A stretch of 64,000 nt of DNA from Tildeniella torsiva UHER 1998/13D (GTDB lineage: Bacteria; Cyanobacteriota; Cyanobacteriia; Phormidesmidales; Phormidesmidaceae). Under the pieces are notes generated by a model that had not been told where the DNA came from, ran no database searches, and saw only the letters and a program-made list of their open reading frames with translations. The position numbers were made by a program, and so were the translations under genes. The stretch spans positions 92,943 to 156,942 of the forward strand of contig JAHHIH010000015.1 in assembly GCA_019358835.1 (NCBI GenBank), given 5' to 3'. Shown piece by piece: positions 47,271-56,917 of the stretch (its first letter is position 1; each line of letters begins with the position of its first letter).

Positions 47271-48062
47271 CTAGCCTTCGTTGCTAACTGTTTTGGAGTG
47301 CTCAGAAAAGGCAACAACTGCCATAAACGATATCACGATTACAGGTATCACTAGGCTCCACCAGGTTTCAGAAATTAACACAAAGTAGGTGGCCCCCAAA
47401 CCGCCAAGGGCAAACCCTATCAAAATTGGCACAACGCGCCCCAGGCGTTCTGTCGCTTCAGCGGAGGCTAAGGCCGCTTTTTCGTCACCGGCTGGGGCCA
47501 GCTTTGAGACTGCAATCTGCACCAAGTCGATAGTGAGCTGAGTTGTATTGCCGGTCATTACGGTGGTTGGGATATAACTCTTAAATACACCCTTGGCCTC
47601 TTTCATCAAAGCATTTTGAATGGCCATCGCAATGACGCCAGCAATGCCGATGGGCAAAATGTATTCTTCTTGAATATCAAACATCAGCGCCGGAGAAAAA
47701 GTGACGCCTACGATTAAGAAAACGGTCAGGGCGATCGCCTCTGCGGTCAGCAATACCGCAAATACTGGCCACTGCTTTTTGCGAGCATAGCGGGCTAGCA
47801 GTGAGGTGGCCGCCACCGCCACCATAAACGCCGGAAACATTAACAGGTGAGTAATGGTTGACTCTTCATCGGACTGTACAAATTCATAGCCAGCTAGGGC
47901 TATGTTGCCCGTCACATGGGCGGTAAAAATGCCGAACAAAATGATAAAAGCAGAGGTGTCTACAAACCCAGCTACCCAACTCAGCATAAACCCCGCCGGG
48001 CCGTCGCTGAGTAGGTAGCTACCCAAGCTAAATGCAGATTTAGTAGGAGAACTTGCAACCAT
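47271..48062 (-). CDS. YoaK/DUF1275 family membrane protein
   Basis: 263 residues with about six membrane helices. Family marks: LSWVAGFVDTSAFIILFGIF, then TAHVTGNIALAGYEF, and the second half repeat NALMKEAKGVFKSYIPTTVM followed by TGNTTQLTIDLVQ. The paired HVTGN and VMTGN motifs are typical of DUF1275. Transport is suspected for the family but no substrate is known. A 53-residue secreted peptide gene ends 32 bp upstream on the same strand. Confidence 0.9.
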   Translation of the reverse strand: MVASSPTKSAFSLGSYLLSDGPAGFMLSWVAGFVDTSAFIILFGIFTAHVTGNIALAGYEFVQSDEESTITHLLMFPAFMVAVAATSLLARYARKKQWPVFAVLLTAEAIALTVFLIVGVTFSPALMFDIQEEYILPIGIAGVIAMAIQNALMKEAKGVFKSYIPTTVMTGNTTQLTIDLVQIAVSKLAPAGDEKAALASAEATERLGRVVPILIGFALGGLGATYFVLISETWWSLVIPVIVISFMAVVAFSEHSKTVSNEG

Positions 48063-48094
48063 GGTTAAGTATCTAAATGTACAAAAATACGGTA

Positions 48095-48256
48095 TTACCC
48101 CTTGCCATATATCTCAGCCTTGGGAGTAATGACCTTAATAGTCTGGTAAAGATGGCTATCGGTTACCTTGTCGGCCCAGGCCAGAGAACTCAGCAGCGGC
48201 AAACACAGCCAGCAGAGCAAGCACGCCCCTAGAAATTTCCTCAAACTCTTGACCAT
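48095..48256 (-). CDS. Short secreted peptide upstream of the DUF1275 gene
   Basis: 53 residues, not previously listed because of its length. A textbook signal peptide (Lys/Arg start, then FLGACLLCWLCLPLLSSL, ending AWA) is followed by a 25-residue mature peptide starting DKVTDSHLYQTIKVI and ending in KAEIYGKG. GGAAAT lies a few bases before the ATG. The stop is TAA, and the DUF1275 gene starts 32 bp later, so they may be co-transcribed. Three Cys are inside the hydrophobic core. I do not recognise a family. The signal-peptide quality makes a chance ORF unlikely. Confidence 0.6.
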   Translation of the reverse strand: MVKSLRKFLGACLLCWLCLPLLSSLAWADKVTDSHLYQTIKVITPKAEIYGKG

Positions 48257-48440
48257 AGATTTCCAGCGCCTCAAGACGGTACCTATGGATCAGCCCAGCG
48301 TATAACAACCGCCCTATGGCCCCATCCTAACGGCAGCGACAGCGGCATTTTGTTACTTCGAATACTCTTTCATTTCTCGCTAGAAGGCACGTAGAAAGTG
48401 TTGTCTAGGCTATAACGTCGCCTTAAATACACTGATAAAT

Positions 48441-48453
48441 TCTCATTATGAGA
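48441..48453 (+). promoter_or_regulatory. Palindrome TCTCATTATGAGA before the iron porin gene
   Basis: A 6-1-6 inverted repeat 23 bp before the porin start, in an AT-rich setting. The TCATTATGA core recalls part of Fur-type operators but does not match the full consensus. GTGAGGAG (48461-48468) is the ribosome-binding site. Confidence 0.35.
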
Positions 48454-48476
48454 TTTTTTGGTGTGAGGAGTTCGAT

Positions 48477-50456
48477 ATGTTGAAGAATTCTGGCTGGGGT
48501 GTTTTCAAGCACTCTCTAATTCTGCTGAATCGACGGTTTTGCTTTGTGGTGGCAGCGTCGCTCTTGGCGACGGCTACTCCAGCTGTCGCCTCAGAACCGC
48601 TACGCTCTCAAACCCTGAGCGAGCCCTCAGCAAGCGGGCCTTTGACTGCGGTTGAGATCGAACAACTAAAGACTACGCTAGTAGAGGCATCGCCAGAGGC
48701 TGAGTCTGCCCCACTCCCGCCGCTGGCGGAGGCGTTTGCCCCCTTGCCCCACAATCCAATCGCTGAACCTGCCTTGGTTAGTCAGGTGATCGCAGAAGCT
48801 TCAACGGAGCCCTCTGCAGAAGCCGTCTCCACGATGCGGTTTGGCGACCTGGAAGCGGCCCTAGATACCGACGCTGTCGTTCAACCCGAGACAGTCGATG
48901 GCCTGGCCCAGGTGACCCGAGTTACCGATTTTGCTGATGTGTCGCCCTCTGACTGGGCCTTTCAGGCACTCAGCAATCTAGTTGAGACCTACGGCTGCAT
49001 CCAGGGCTACCCCGACAGCACCTTCCGCGGGCAGCGCAGCATTACCCGCTTTGAGTTTGCGGCAGGGCTTAATGCCTGCCTAGATGTGGTCGTTGGCACC
49101 CTGGGCACCGGTATCTCTGAAGAAGATCTGGCCACCATTCGCCGTCTGCAAGAGGAGTTTGCGGCTGAGCTAGCCACCCTTGGTGGTCGAGTTGACCAGC
49201 TTGAGGCCGAAACAGCCCAGCTGCGGGCCCAGCAGTTTTCTACGGTGACCAAACTGCGGGGTCAGGCTTTCTTTAATATGGGCGGGGGCTTCTCGAATGG
49301 TACGGTGCTGGCCGAGACGGGCACTCGGGTGGGTGGGGTACCGGCCACCCGCAGTATTTCTGGCAACCCCGCCGTCAACGTGGGCAGCTACCTGTGGATG
49401 AACTTTGACACCTCCTTTAGCGGGGCCGATCGCCTCAAGCTCCAGCTGGTTACCGGCAACGGTACTGGGCAGGGTAACTTCTGGACTTCTGCGGGTCTGT
49501 TTAACACCTTTGGCACGCCGATTCAGTTCCAGACTGGGGTACCGGCTGGCAACGCCTACAGTGTTTACCTGCGAGAGCTGAGCTACGCTTTTCCGATCGG
49601 TAGCAGCGTGACCGTTGACATTGGCCCCCGCGTTAACTGGTATAGCTACTTTGACAACAACCGTTATACCTTCTTCTTGACCGGGGCTAACAGCTTTAAC
49701 TCCAGCGGTGGTACCCAGGTTAACGCTGTGGATCGGGGGGCAGGGGCGATCGCCGTCTGGAACGTGACCGACTGGCTCGATGTGCGGGTCGGCTACCTGG
49801 CCGAAGACACCGAGTTTATCGGTGGCCCTAAGGCCCCTACTGACCCCAGTGTTGGTCTGTTCGGCGGCACCAGCACCCTCACTGGCCAGATTGGCCTGAG
49901 GCCCTTCAACAACTTCAACCTGCGGCTGCTGTACACCCGCTCAAACCTCATGCCCGACGCCCTGGGTCGCATTGGCGGCACCTTTGGCGAACCCATTTAC
50001 GGCTTAGCCGACGACGGCGCAGGCGGACGGCTCAACAACGCCCCCGCCGATACGTTTCTGGTCAACTTTGACTGGACGCCATTGACCTGGCTCGGGCTGT
50101 TTGGCCGCTATAGCTACGGCAGCGTTGGGCTGACATCGGCCACAACCCAGGCTGGCATTGGCAGCATCGATGCCCAGTCCCTTCAGTTTGGCGTTGCCTT
50201 CCCCAACCTGTTCAAAGAAGGGGCCCAGGCTACCGTCTCCTACCTGGTACCCTTTAGCGTGATCAACGGTCGCCAATTCTTGGTCTCGGGCGGGGGTGAC
50301 GGGGGCAGACAGCAGGAGGTTGAATTGGTCTATCGCTACCCGGTCAACCGAAACATCGCCCTCATGCCCTCGGTCTACTGGATTATGAACCCCAACAACT
50401 TCAGCACTAACCCTGATATTTTTATTTTCAACATGCAGGCGCAGCTGACCTTTTAG
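48477..50456 (+). CDS. Iron uptake porin with SLH domain
   Basis: 659 residues. Signal peptide about 1-39 (FCFVVAASLLATATPAVASE). A Ser/Pro/Glu-rich spacer follows. One SLH domain covers about 145-205 (VTDFADVSPSDWAFQALSNL, YGCIQGYPDSTFRGQRSITR). A coiled coil lies at about 215-250 (LAATLGGRVDQLEAET-like), then an OprB-like beta barrel to the terminal aromatic-ended strand FIFNMQAQLTF. Such porins dominate cyanobacterial outer membranes, and some import inorganic iron. The substrate here is inferred from the family name only. Confidence 0.92.
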   Translation: MLKNSGWGVFKHSLILLNRRFCFVVAASLLATATPAVASEPLRSQTLSEPSASGPLTAVEIEQLKTTLVEASPEAESAPLPPLAEAFAPLPHNPIAEPALVSQVIAEASTEPSAEAVSTMRFGDLEAALDTDAVVQPETVDGLAQVTRVTDFADVSPSDWAFQALSNLVETYGCIQGYPDSTFRGQRSITRFEFAAGLNACLDVVVGTLGTGISEEDLATIRRLQEEFAAELATLGGRVDQLEAETAQLRAQQFSTVTKLRGQAFFNMGGGFSNGTVLAETGTRVGGVPATRSISGNPAVNVGSYLWMNFDTSFSGADRLKLQLVTGNGTGQGNFWTSAGLFNTFGTPIQFQTGVPAGNAYSVYLRELSYAFPIGSSVTVDIGPRVNWYSYFDNNRYTFFLTGANSFNSSGGTQVNAVDRGAGAIAVWNVTDWLDVRVGYLAEDTEFIGGPKAPTDPSVGLFGGTSTLTGQIGLRPFNNFNLRLLYTRSNLMPDALGRIGGTFGEPIYGLADDGAGGRLNNAPADTFLVNFDWTPLTWLGLFGRYSYGSVGLTSATTQAGIGSIDAQSLQFGVAFPNLFKEGAQATVSYLVPFSVINGRQFLVSGGGDGGRQQEVELVYRYPVNRNIALMPSVYWIMNPNNFSTNPDIFIFNMQAQLTF

Positions 50457-50497
50457 GCCACTTTTCCTTCCCACAGACAGGGAACCGTTTCCCTCTG

Positions 50498-50526
50498 GCC
50501 CTGCCGCTCAACCGGTGGGGCTTTTT
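50498..50526 (+). terminator. Intrinsic terminator after the porin gene
   Basis: GCCCTGCCG pairs with CGGTGGGGC (7 of 9 pairs, loop CTCAAC), followed directly by TTTTT at 50522-50526. Confidence 0.75.
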
Positions 50527-50544
50527 GTTTAGGGCGATCGCCCC

Positions 50545-50733
50545 TTATTCGACATAGTCGGTGGCAATTTCGATCGCCAATGAGACCTCATCCACGGTGA
50601 TATAGAACTGATTGGAGCGACAGCACACCTGGCAGTCTTCGATGTAGGCCTGGGTGAGCCCAGCGGAGAGATCGACAAAGGTGGTGCTGGTCTCGCCGCA
50701 AAAGGCGCAGGTGTACTCGGCGGTAGATTCCAT
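50545..50733 (-). CDS. CPxCG motif-containing cysteine-rich protein
   Basis: 62 residues, full length for the family. MESTAEYTCAFCGETSTTFV gives the first pair CAFCG; ECDCQVC-type second pair is in YIEDCQVCCRSNQFYITVDE. The four Cys probably form a zinc ribbon. Conserved small protein in proteobacteria and cyanobacteria, function unknown. The first pair reads CAFCG rather than CPxCG. Convergent with the porin gene. Confidence 0.85.
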   Translation of the reverse strand: MESTAEYTCAFCGETSTTFVDLSAGLTQAYIEDCQVCCRSNQFYITVDEVSLAIEIATDYVE

Positions 50734-50901
50734 AGGTGACAGCGGCTAGCAGCCGGCAGGAACATCTCAAGGGGCGGCTCGTCCTCTAAAACTAGCGGTA
50801 AGCCTGGATCTAGTAGACCTCAGCTACCCTACCACTCTCCCCTGCGATCGCCCCACAAAGCGGGCATCCCCACATTTTTAAGCCTGTTTCTGGAGATTGT
50901 G

Positions 50902-51453
50902 ATGAAAATCAGTCACTTAGCCGCATTGACCTTGACGGTTATGCCCGTCGTTGCCCTCGGGCAAGCCCCCATCGCCCAGGCCCAGCTATTTGTATCGTCG
51001 CCCATTCAGGCCATTACCCCCAACAGCGAAACCCTCTACCTCAACACCGACGCTACGGTTGAGAAGACTCTCCAGGTCGGAGCCGCCACCAATCTCAACG
51101 GACGCAGCATTCCGGCTGGGGCCATTGTGCGCGGTCGGTTTGAGCCCGCCGAGGGCGGGGTGCGCTACGTGGCCACTGCCGTTGAAGTGGGCAACCAGGT
51201 CTACGCCGTCAATGCCATCTCTGAACTGCTGCGCGACATCAAAGACCCTCGGCAAACCAGCACCGGAGCCATTCTCACCGATGCGGGCATTGGGGCGGCG
51301 GGCGGTGCTGCCGTGGGTGGCATTTTGACTGGGCGGGTCTCGGTGGGCAGCATCCTCGGCGGTGCGGCAGCTGGGGCGATTATTGGCAATACCACCGCTC
51401 AGCGGGTAGTCGTGGTTGAGCCCAATCAGACCCTAATGCTGTCATCGCAGTAG
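50902..51453 (+). CDS. Secreted glycine-zipper hypothetical protein
   Basis: 183 residues from MKISHLAALTLTVMP, with TGGAG upstream (a GTG immediately precedes). Signal peptide ends near AQAQ. A beta-rich central part (TLYLNTDATVEKTLQVGAAT, GAIVRGRFEPAEGGVRYVAT) is followed by glycine-zipper helices (GIGAAGGAAVGGILTG, ILGGAAAGAIIGN) as seen in membrane-interacting proteins. Conserved in cyanobacteria as far as I recall; role unknown. Confidence 0.8.
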   Translation: MKISHLAALTLTVMPVVALGQAPIAQAQLFVSSPIQAITPNSETLYLNTDATVEKTLQVGAATNLNGRSIPAGAIVRGRFEPAEGGVRYVATAVEVGNQVYAVNAISELLRDIKDPRQTSTGAILTDAGIGAAGGAAVGGILTGRVSVGSILGGAAAGAIIGNTTAQRVVVVEPNQTLMLSSQ

Positions 51454-51506
51454 CATGTCCCTAGATCCCTGCGGGCTTCGACTCCGCTCAGCCACCGCTC
51501 GCTGAG

Positions 51507-51911
51507 CTAACCCTTGGGATGGCGGCATTTCGCATCAATGTCGGCCAGTTCTGCCTCGATCGCGCGGGTGCTAATGGCAATTTCGTAGAGCGAGGTCAGC
51601 AGCGAGGCCACCAGCAACAGCAGGCTCAGCCCAAACAGTAGCTCTGCCAGCTGCTGCTGCTCTAAAAACAGCCCAAGCATCGACAGCGTGCAGACAATAA
51701 AGCTCGACACCCCTAGGGCCTGCATCAGGCGAATCAGGGCAATGCGCTGGCGCAGGTTAGAGATCTGGCGCTGCACCATACTTTGAAAATAGTCGCGCTC
51801 AGAGCTGTGGAGCTGCCGAATCAGCTGGGCCAGCACCAAAAAACGATTGGTGTAGGCCAGCAGCAGCAGCGAGATAGCGGGGAACAGCAGGGCTGGGGTA
51901 GTGAGTTCCAT
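51507..51911 (-). CDS. DUF2721 membrane protein
   Basis: 134 residues from MELTTPALLFPAISLLLLAY; earlier in-frame ATG codons at 51944 and 51932 exist. Helix 1 (about 5-25), a cytoplasmic helical segment (LAQLIRQLHSSERDYFQSMV, LRQRIALIRLMQALGVS), then two more helices (about 78-98 and 103-125). The family is frequent in cyanobacteria; function unknown. A Rho-independent terminator ends 3 nt before the chosen ATG, so either an upstream start is used or initiation is embedded in the hairpin. Confidence 0.8.
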   Translation of the reverse strand: MELTTPALLFPAISLLLLAYTNRFLVLAQLIRQLHSSERDYFQSMVQRQISNLRQRIALIRLMQALGVSSFIVCTLSMLGLFLEQQQLAELLFGLSLLLLVASLLTSLYEIAISTRAIEAELADIDAKCRHPKG

Positions 51912-51914
51912 GGC

Positions 51915-51953
51915 AAAAAAAAGAGAGGACATCCCGATCGGCATCCCCTCTCT
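51915..51953 (-). terminator. Intrinsic terminator at the start of the DUF2721 gene
   Basis: Minus strand: AGAGAGG, an 18-nt region with extra pairing (GCCGATCGGG), then CCTCTCT and eight T. This is a classical terminator, probably for prk, whose stop is about 120 bp upstream. Two possible DUF2721 start codons lie inside the hairpin. Confidence 0.85.
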
Positions 51954-52018
51954 ATTAAGCCAGATAGATTAAATCTGAAGGCGCCTATGACCGGCCCTAG
52001 CTTGATGCAAGTTAGAAG

Positions 52019-52065
52019 GTTGGAAGGTTAGCAGGTTGCAAGGTTCAACCTGCTAACCTTCCAAC
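52019..52065. repeat. Perfect 20-bp inverted repeat after prk
   Basis: GTTGGAAGGTTAGCAGGTTG pairs with its exact complement around a 7-nt loop, 9 bp beyond the prk stop codon. The left arm itself is made of degenerate AGGTT octamer repeats (from 52010). It resembles short tandem repeats folded into a palindrome and may protect the prk mRNA 3' end. Confidence 0.75.
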
Positions 52066-52074
52066 TTTTCCACC

Positions 52075-53079
52075 CTAAACGGTCGCTGCTACTTCGCGAT
52101 CGGCGGCGATCAGGCGCTCGTAGGTGGCGCGCATTTTCAGACCTACCAGCACCTGGAACAGACCGCTGCCATTGGTCGAACCGGGGTACTCGCGGTGCTT
52201 GAGCAGCAGCTCGGTCATTTCGCCGTAGTACTTGGTGGAGGTGTTGCTGAGGTGGCTCTCAATGTAGATCATCTCTTCGAGGCGATCGAACTGGCCGTCA
52301 ACCTCGAGCACCGACACTTCGTGCCCGTAGTAGGAATCGGGGCCGTAGTGCATGCGAATGCCGGGGTAGGAGCAGGTGAGCTTGCGCCCGCAGGGAATCC
52401 AGTCGATGGTGGAGCCTTCGTCAAACAGGTAGACGGGGTCAAAGCCCTCAATGCCTTCGCGCTGCATGAGGCGTACCCGCAACACCTTCTTCTCTTCGTC
52501 GTTGGGGATGAGCTGGGTGGGCAGAATTTGAATCACCACATCGGCATACTGCTTTTGGATGTCGATGTAGGCTTCAAAGTCGGGGCGGCGGGCATTGATG
52601 GAGGCCAGCACGTCTTCGTAGGTATGACCCCGCTCGGCCATATCGCGCTGAATCTTCCAGGCGATTTTGACTTCGTCGCTGATGTCGAGATAGACGCTGA
52701 AGTCGATTAGGTCGCGCACGCGCTCGTCGTAGAGGGGGTGCAGACCTTCAATCACGATGATGCGGTTGGGGTCAACCCGCTCGGGGGGGTCAAGTTCGCC
52801 GGTCTCGTGGTTGTAGATTGGCTTGTCGATGCTCTTGCCTTCTTTGAGGGCTTTGATCTGTTCGTACATCAGATCAAAGTTGTTGGCCTTGGGGTCGAGG
52901 GCGGTTACCCCGGCGGCTTTGCGCTGCTTGCGATCGAGGCTGTGGTAGTCATCTAGGCAAATGACGGTCATCAGTTCAGCGCCAAACAGATCGCTCAGTC
53001 GCCGTAGAAATGTCGATTTGCCGCACCCAGAATCGCCGGCGACACCGATTAAAACTACCTTACCTGGCTTGCTGATCAT
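52075..53079 (-). CDS. prk: Phosphoribulokinase
   Basis: 334 residues. P-loop GVAGDSGCGKSTFLRRL (about 13-29), with the regulatory Cys in it; a second Cys in VICLDDYHSLDR matches the thioredoxin-regulated pair known from CP12-linked cyanobacterial enzymes. Further marks: YNHETGELDPPERVDPNRII and the catalytic YLDISDEVKIAWKIQRDMAE. It phosphorylates ribulose-5-phosphate to RuBP in the Calvin cycle and is inhibited in the dark by the GAPDH-CP12 complex. Divergent from petH across 744 bp. Confidence 0.97.
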   Translation of the reverse strand: MISKPGKVVLIGVAGDSGCGKSTFLRRLSDLFGAELMTVICLDDYHSLDRKQRKAAGVTALDPKANNFDLMYEQIKALKEGKSIDKPIYNHETGELDPPERVDPNRIIVIEGLHPLYDERVRDLIDFSVYLDISDEVKIAWKIQRDMAERGHTYEDVLASINARRPDFEAYIDIQKQYADVVIQILPTQLIPNDEEKKVLRVRLMQREGIEGFDPVYLFDEGSTIDWIPCGRKLTCSYPGIRMHYGPDSYYGHEVSVLEVDGQFDRLEEMIYIESHLSNTSTKYYGEMTELLLKHREYPGSTNGSGLFQVLVGLKMRATYERLIAADREVAATV

Positions 53080-55083
<2,004 letters not shown>

Positions 55084-55090
55084 TCCACGG

Positions 55091-55139
55091 GCAAGCAAAA
55101 AAAAGAAGGGCCGATTCGGCCCTTCTTTTTTTTGCTTGC
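55091..55139. terminator. Bidirectional terminator after petH
   Basis: Near-perfect palindrome: GCAAGC, eight A, GAAGGGCC, a short loop, GGCCCTTC, eight T, GCTTGC. Starts 8 bp after the petH stop. Strong intrinsic terminator in both directions. Confidence 0.95.
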
Positions 55140-55190
55140 TGCAATCCCTTTACAATTGGGCATAGCGATCGCAGTTAAGGAAGTCAGGCT

Positions 55191-56501
55191 ATGCGTGTCG
55201 GTTTGCTGGGGCTGGGGACGGTAGGGTCGGGGACGGCCAAAATTTTGCTGGATCCGGCCCATCGCCACCCCCTGGTGGGGCAGATTGAGCTGGCCCGAGT
55301 GGGGGTGCGGAGTTTGGACAAGCCGCGGTCGGTGGACATTGGGGGCGATCGCCTCACCACCGACTTGGAGAGCATTGTAGCTGACCCCACCATCGACGCG
55401 GTGGTGGAGGTGATGGGGGGGCTGGAACCGGCGCGATCGCTGATTCTCAAGGCGATCGCCCACGGCAAGCATGTGGTGACCGCCAACAAGGCGGTGATTG
55501 CCCGCTACGGCGACGAGATTTTTACCGCCGCTAACGAGGCGGGGGTCTACGTGCTGCTGGAGGCGGCGGTGGCGGGGGGCATCCCGGTCATTCAGCCGCT
55601 GAAGCAGGCGCTGGGGGTGAACCGGATTCGGGCGGTGACGGGGATCATCAACGGCACTACCAACTACATTCTCACCCGCATGCAGCGGGAGGGGGGCGAC
55701 TTTGAGGCGATCTTGGCGGATGCCCAGCGGCTGGGCTACGCGGAGGCGGACCCCAGCGCCGATGTGGACGGGCTGGATGCGGCGGACAAGATTGCGATTT
55801 TGGCGTCGCTGGCCTTTGGGGGGCGTATTAAGCTGTCGGAGGTCTACAGCGAGGGCATTCGCCAGGTGACGGCGGCGGATATTGCCTACGCTGAGCGGCT
55901 GGGGTTTGTGATTAAACTGCTGGCGATCGCCCGCCGCGACGGGGAGTTTGACGAGACCTCTGACCAAGCGCTGGATCAGCTCCAGCTGCGGGTGCACCCG
56001 ACCCTGGTGCCCGTGAGCCATCCACTGGCCTCGGTGAACGATGTGTACAACGCCATTTTGATCGAGGGCGACCCGATTGGCCAGGTGATGTTCTTTGGGC
56101 CGGGGGCGGGGGAAGGGCCAACTGCTAGTGCGGTGGTGTCTGACCTGCTTAACTTGGCGGCGAACCTGCGATCGGGGACGACGCCCCAAGCCACCAATCC
56201 GCTGCTGGCCTGTAGTCACCAGCACTACTGCAAGGTCAGCCCCATGGCCGACATCGTCAGCCGCTTTTACGTGCGGCTGCTGGCGGAGGATGCGCCGGGG
56301 GTGATTGGTAAGCTGGGGACGTGTTTTGGCCGTCACCGGGTGAGTCTGGAGTCGATTGTGCAGATTGGGCAGCACGAGACGCGGGCGGAGATTGTGATTG
56401 TGAGTCACGAGGTGACGGAGGCGAATTTTCAGACGGCGCTGGATGAGCTGCGGGAGTATGCGGAGATTCACAGCGTAGCCAGTGTGCTGCGGGTGCTGTA
56501 G
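55191..56501 (+). CDS. hom: Homoserine dehydrogenase
   Basis: 436 residues, with AAGGAAG before the ATG. Rossmann start VGLLGLGTVGSGTAKILL; EVMGGLEPARSLILKAI; HVVTANKAVIA with catalytic Lys; homoserine-binding GIINGTTNYILTRM and EADPSADVDGLDAADKIAIL. The C-terminal ACT domain (about 355-436: YVRLLAEDAPGVIGKLGTCF) suggests feedback inhibition by threonine. It reduces aspartate semialdehyde to homoserine in Thr/Met synthesis. The gene has unusually high G content with long antisense frames. Confidence 0.96.
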   Translation: MRVGLLGLGTVGSGTAKILLDPAHRHPLVGQIELARVGVRSLDKPRSVDIGGDRLTTDLESIVADPTIDAVVEVMGGLEPARSLILKAIAHGKHVVTANKAVIARYGDEIFTAANEAGVYVLLEAAVAGGIPVIQPLKQALGVNRIRAVTGIINGTTNYILTRMQREGGDFEAILADAQRLGYAEADPSADVDGLDAADKIAILASLAFGGRIKLSEVYSEGIRQVTAADIAYAERLGFVIKLLAIARRDGEFDETSDQALDQLQLRVHPTLVPVSHPLASVNDVYNAILIEGDPIGQVMFFGPGAGEGPTASAVVSDLLNLAANLRSGTTPQATNPLLACSHQHYCKVSPMADIVSRFYVRLLAEDAPGVIGKLGTCFGRHRVSLESIVQIGQHETRAEIVIVSHEVTEANFQTALDELREYAEIHSVASVLRVL

Positions 56502-56561
56502 GGTGCATTCGCGGCCCTCATCCCTTCTGCTGCGTCCTAGGTTTGCGGGCCGCAATGCACC
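56502..56561 (+). terminator. Stem-loop after hom
   Basis: GGTGCATTCGCGGCCC pairs with GGGCCGCAATGCACC (15 pairs, one bulge) around a 29-nt loop, starting at the base after the hom stop. No T-run. The rest of the gap to 56917 holds GGTGGGCATTTCCCAC-like sequence near 56822 but no convincing gene. Confidence 0.65.
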
Positions 56562-56917
56562 GTTCTAGAGGCCACAATACACCGCCCACGGATTGGGTAT
56601 CCTGCCAAGGTTGAGCGGCGCACAATAGGGGGTGAAAGCCAAATCTGCTGCTGGGGCCATTTCGCAGGCCCCAGACCCCCGGCTCCGCGCGTCCTCCAGC
56701 CTACGAGCAGGACGTTTCGTCGTCCTGCACCTCACGGAAAGGATTGTCGATCATCGGTTTAAACCTCTGCTCTGCAAATTGACTTGCTAGCAGCTTTGAT
56801 GAAGTGCTTTGGCTGATCGTAGGGTGGGCATTTCCCACAAGCGGGTTACAGCTCAGCGGCACAGTCCTTATCCTGAAGATTATCAAGCTTCCTCTTCGCC
56901 CTTCTTTTTTCTGCTCT

